NCBI RefSeq assembly: GCF_009379765.1
Contig: NZ_WHTD01000019.1
Coordinates: 1 to 64,000, forward strand
From: Actinophytocola sp.
Lineage (GTDB): Bacteria; Actinomycetota; Actinomycetes; Mycobacteriales; Pseudonocardiaceae
Direction of reading: 5' to 3'
Length of the DNA: 64,000 bases
Position numbers and translations under genes: made by a program
The notes under the pieces: model-generated
Told to the model about the DNA's origin: nothing
Seen by the model: only the letters and a program-made list of their open reading frames with translations
The model's database searches: none
Part shown: piece after piece, positions 63,933 through 64,000 of the stretch
Numbering within the stretch: the stretch's first letter is position 1
Layout: each line of letters starts with the position of its first letter

Positions 63933-64000
63933 ACGAAACCGAGCTGGCGGGGCGGATGCGCGCCGAGCGGTACTTCGCCGACGAGGGTCTGCTCACCGCC
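63929..64000 (+). CDS. Start of a MoxR/CoxD-like AAA ATPase (partial)
   Basis: The GTG overlaps the preceding stop (GTGA). Only 24 codons are in the window: NETELAGRMRAERYFADEGL followed by LTA. The pattern of a helix ending YFADEGL(L)TA just before the P-loop region matches MoxR/CoxD ATPases, which often follow molybdenum hydroxylase genes and help insert the cofactor. The Walker motifs are outside the window. Confidence 0.55.
   Translation, partial: MNETELAGRMRAERYFADEGLLTA

Overview
The window comes from a high-GC Gram-positive actinomycete, most likely a member of the Pseudonocardiaceae. The support is a strong G/C bias at third codon positions, many GTG starts, GTGA/ATGA stop-start overlaps, PucR and TetR regulators, an actinomycete-type PF04672 methyltransferase, Tat and lipoprotein signals, and 22-bp GC-rich tandem repeats. 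It is accessory, catabolic and secretory chromosome. I see no rRNA, tRNA, ribosomal protein or replication gene and no CRISPR array.

Layout. 0-9.3 kb: the tail of an ISAzo13-type transposase, a TetR/epoxide hydrolase divergon, a two-component system split by repeats, a damaged XRE / ImmA-peptidase / MAB_1171c-type triad, a GGDEF protein and a PF04672 methyltransferase. 9.4-15.7 kb: a complete branched-chain-amino-acid-type ABC importer (livG-livF-livH-livM-binding protein) divergent from a PucR regulator. 15.7-27.7 kb: a hydrolase, a TetR, a broken MFS gene, a large secreted GH78 rhamnosidase, a P450 remnant, a secreted esterase and a secreted PA14/beta-propeller/CBM/DUF1080 protein. 27.7-31.2 kb: a tight three-gene operon of a 2OG-Fe(II) oxygenase, a SAM methyltransferase and a carnitine/choline-type acyltransferase. 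This is the best candidate for an undescribed small-molecule pathway. 32.6-40.3 kb: a 3-hydroxybutyrate-type dehydrogenase, a GAF-PucR regulator and a second complete LIV importer. 40.3-52.7 kb: an endonuclease I remnant, a secreted DUF3103-type protein, a succinate-semialdehyde-type dehydrogenase, a NarL/DesK two-component system beside an MMPL exporter, an orphan B12-type radical SAM protein, a Tat-exported phosphoesterase and a dead EndoU toxin tip with an intact putative immunity gene. 52.7-58.4 kb: a DUF6351 protein, a subtilase remnant, and a GH13/CBM20 amylase with a LacI regulator sharing an operator motif. 58.4-64 kb: a deleted TetR, a DoxX protein, and a GntR regulator divergent from a four-subunit molybdenum hydroxylase whose molybdopterin subunit is split in two; a MoxR/CoxD-like ATPase begins at the right edge.

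A recurring feature is damage. I see single-base frameshifts in short homopolymers (MAB_1171c protein, MFS, multidomain secreted protein, MMPL, Mo-subunit), internal deletions (P450, endonuclease I, TetR), and in-frame stops (XRE, EndoU). Some frameshifts may be assembly errors. The large internal deletions and end truncations look like real gene decay.
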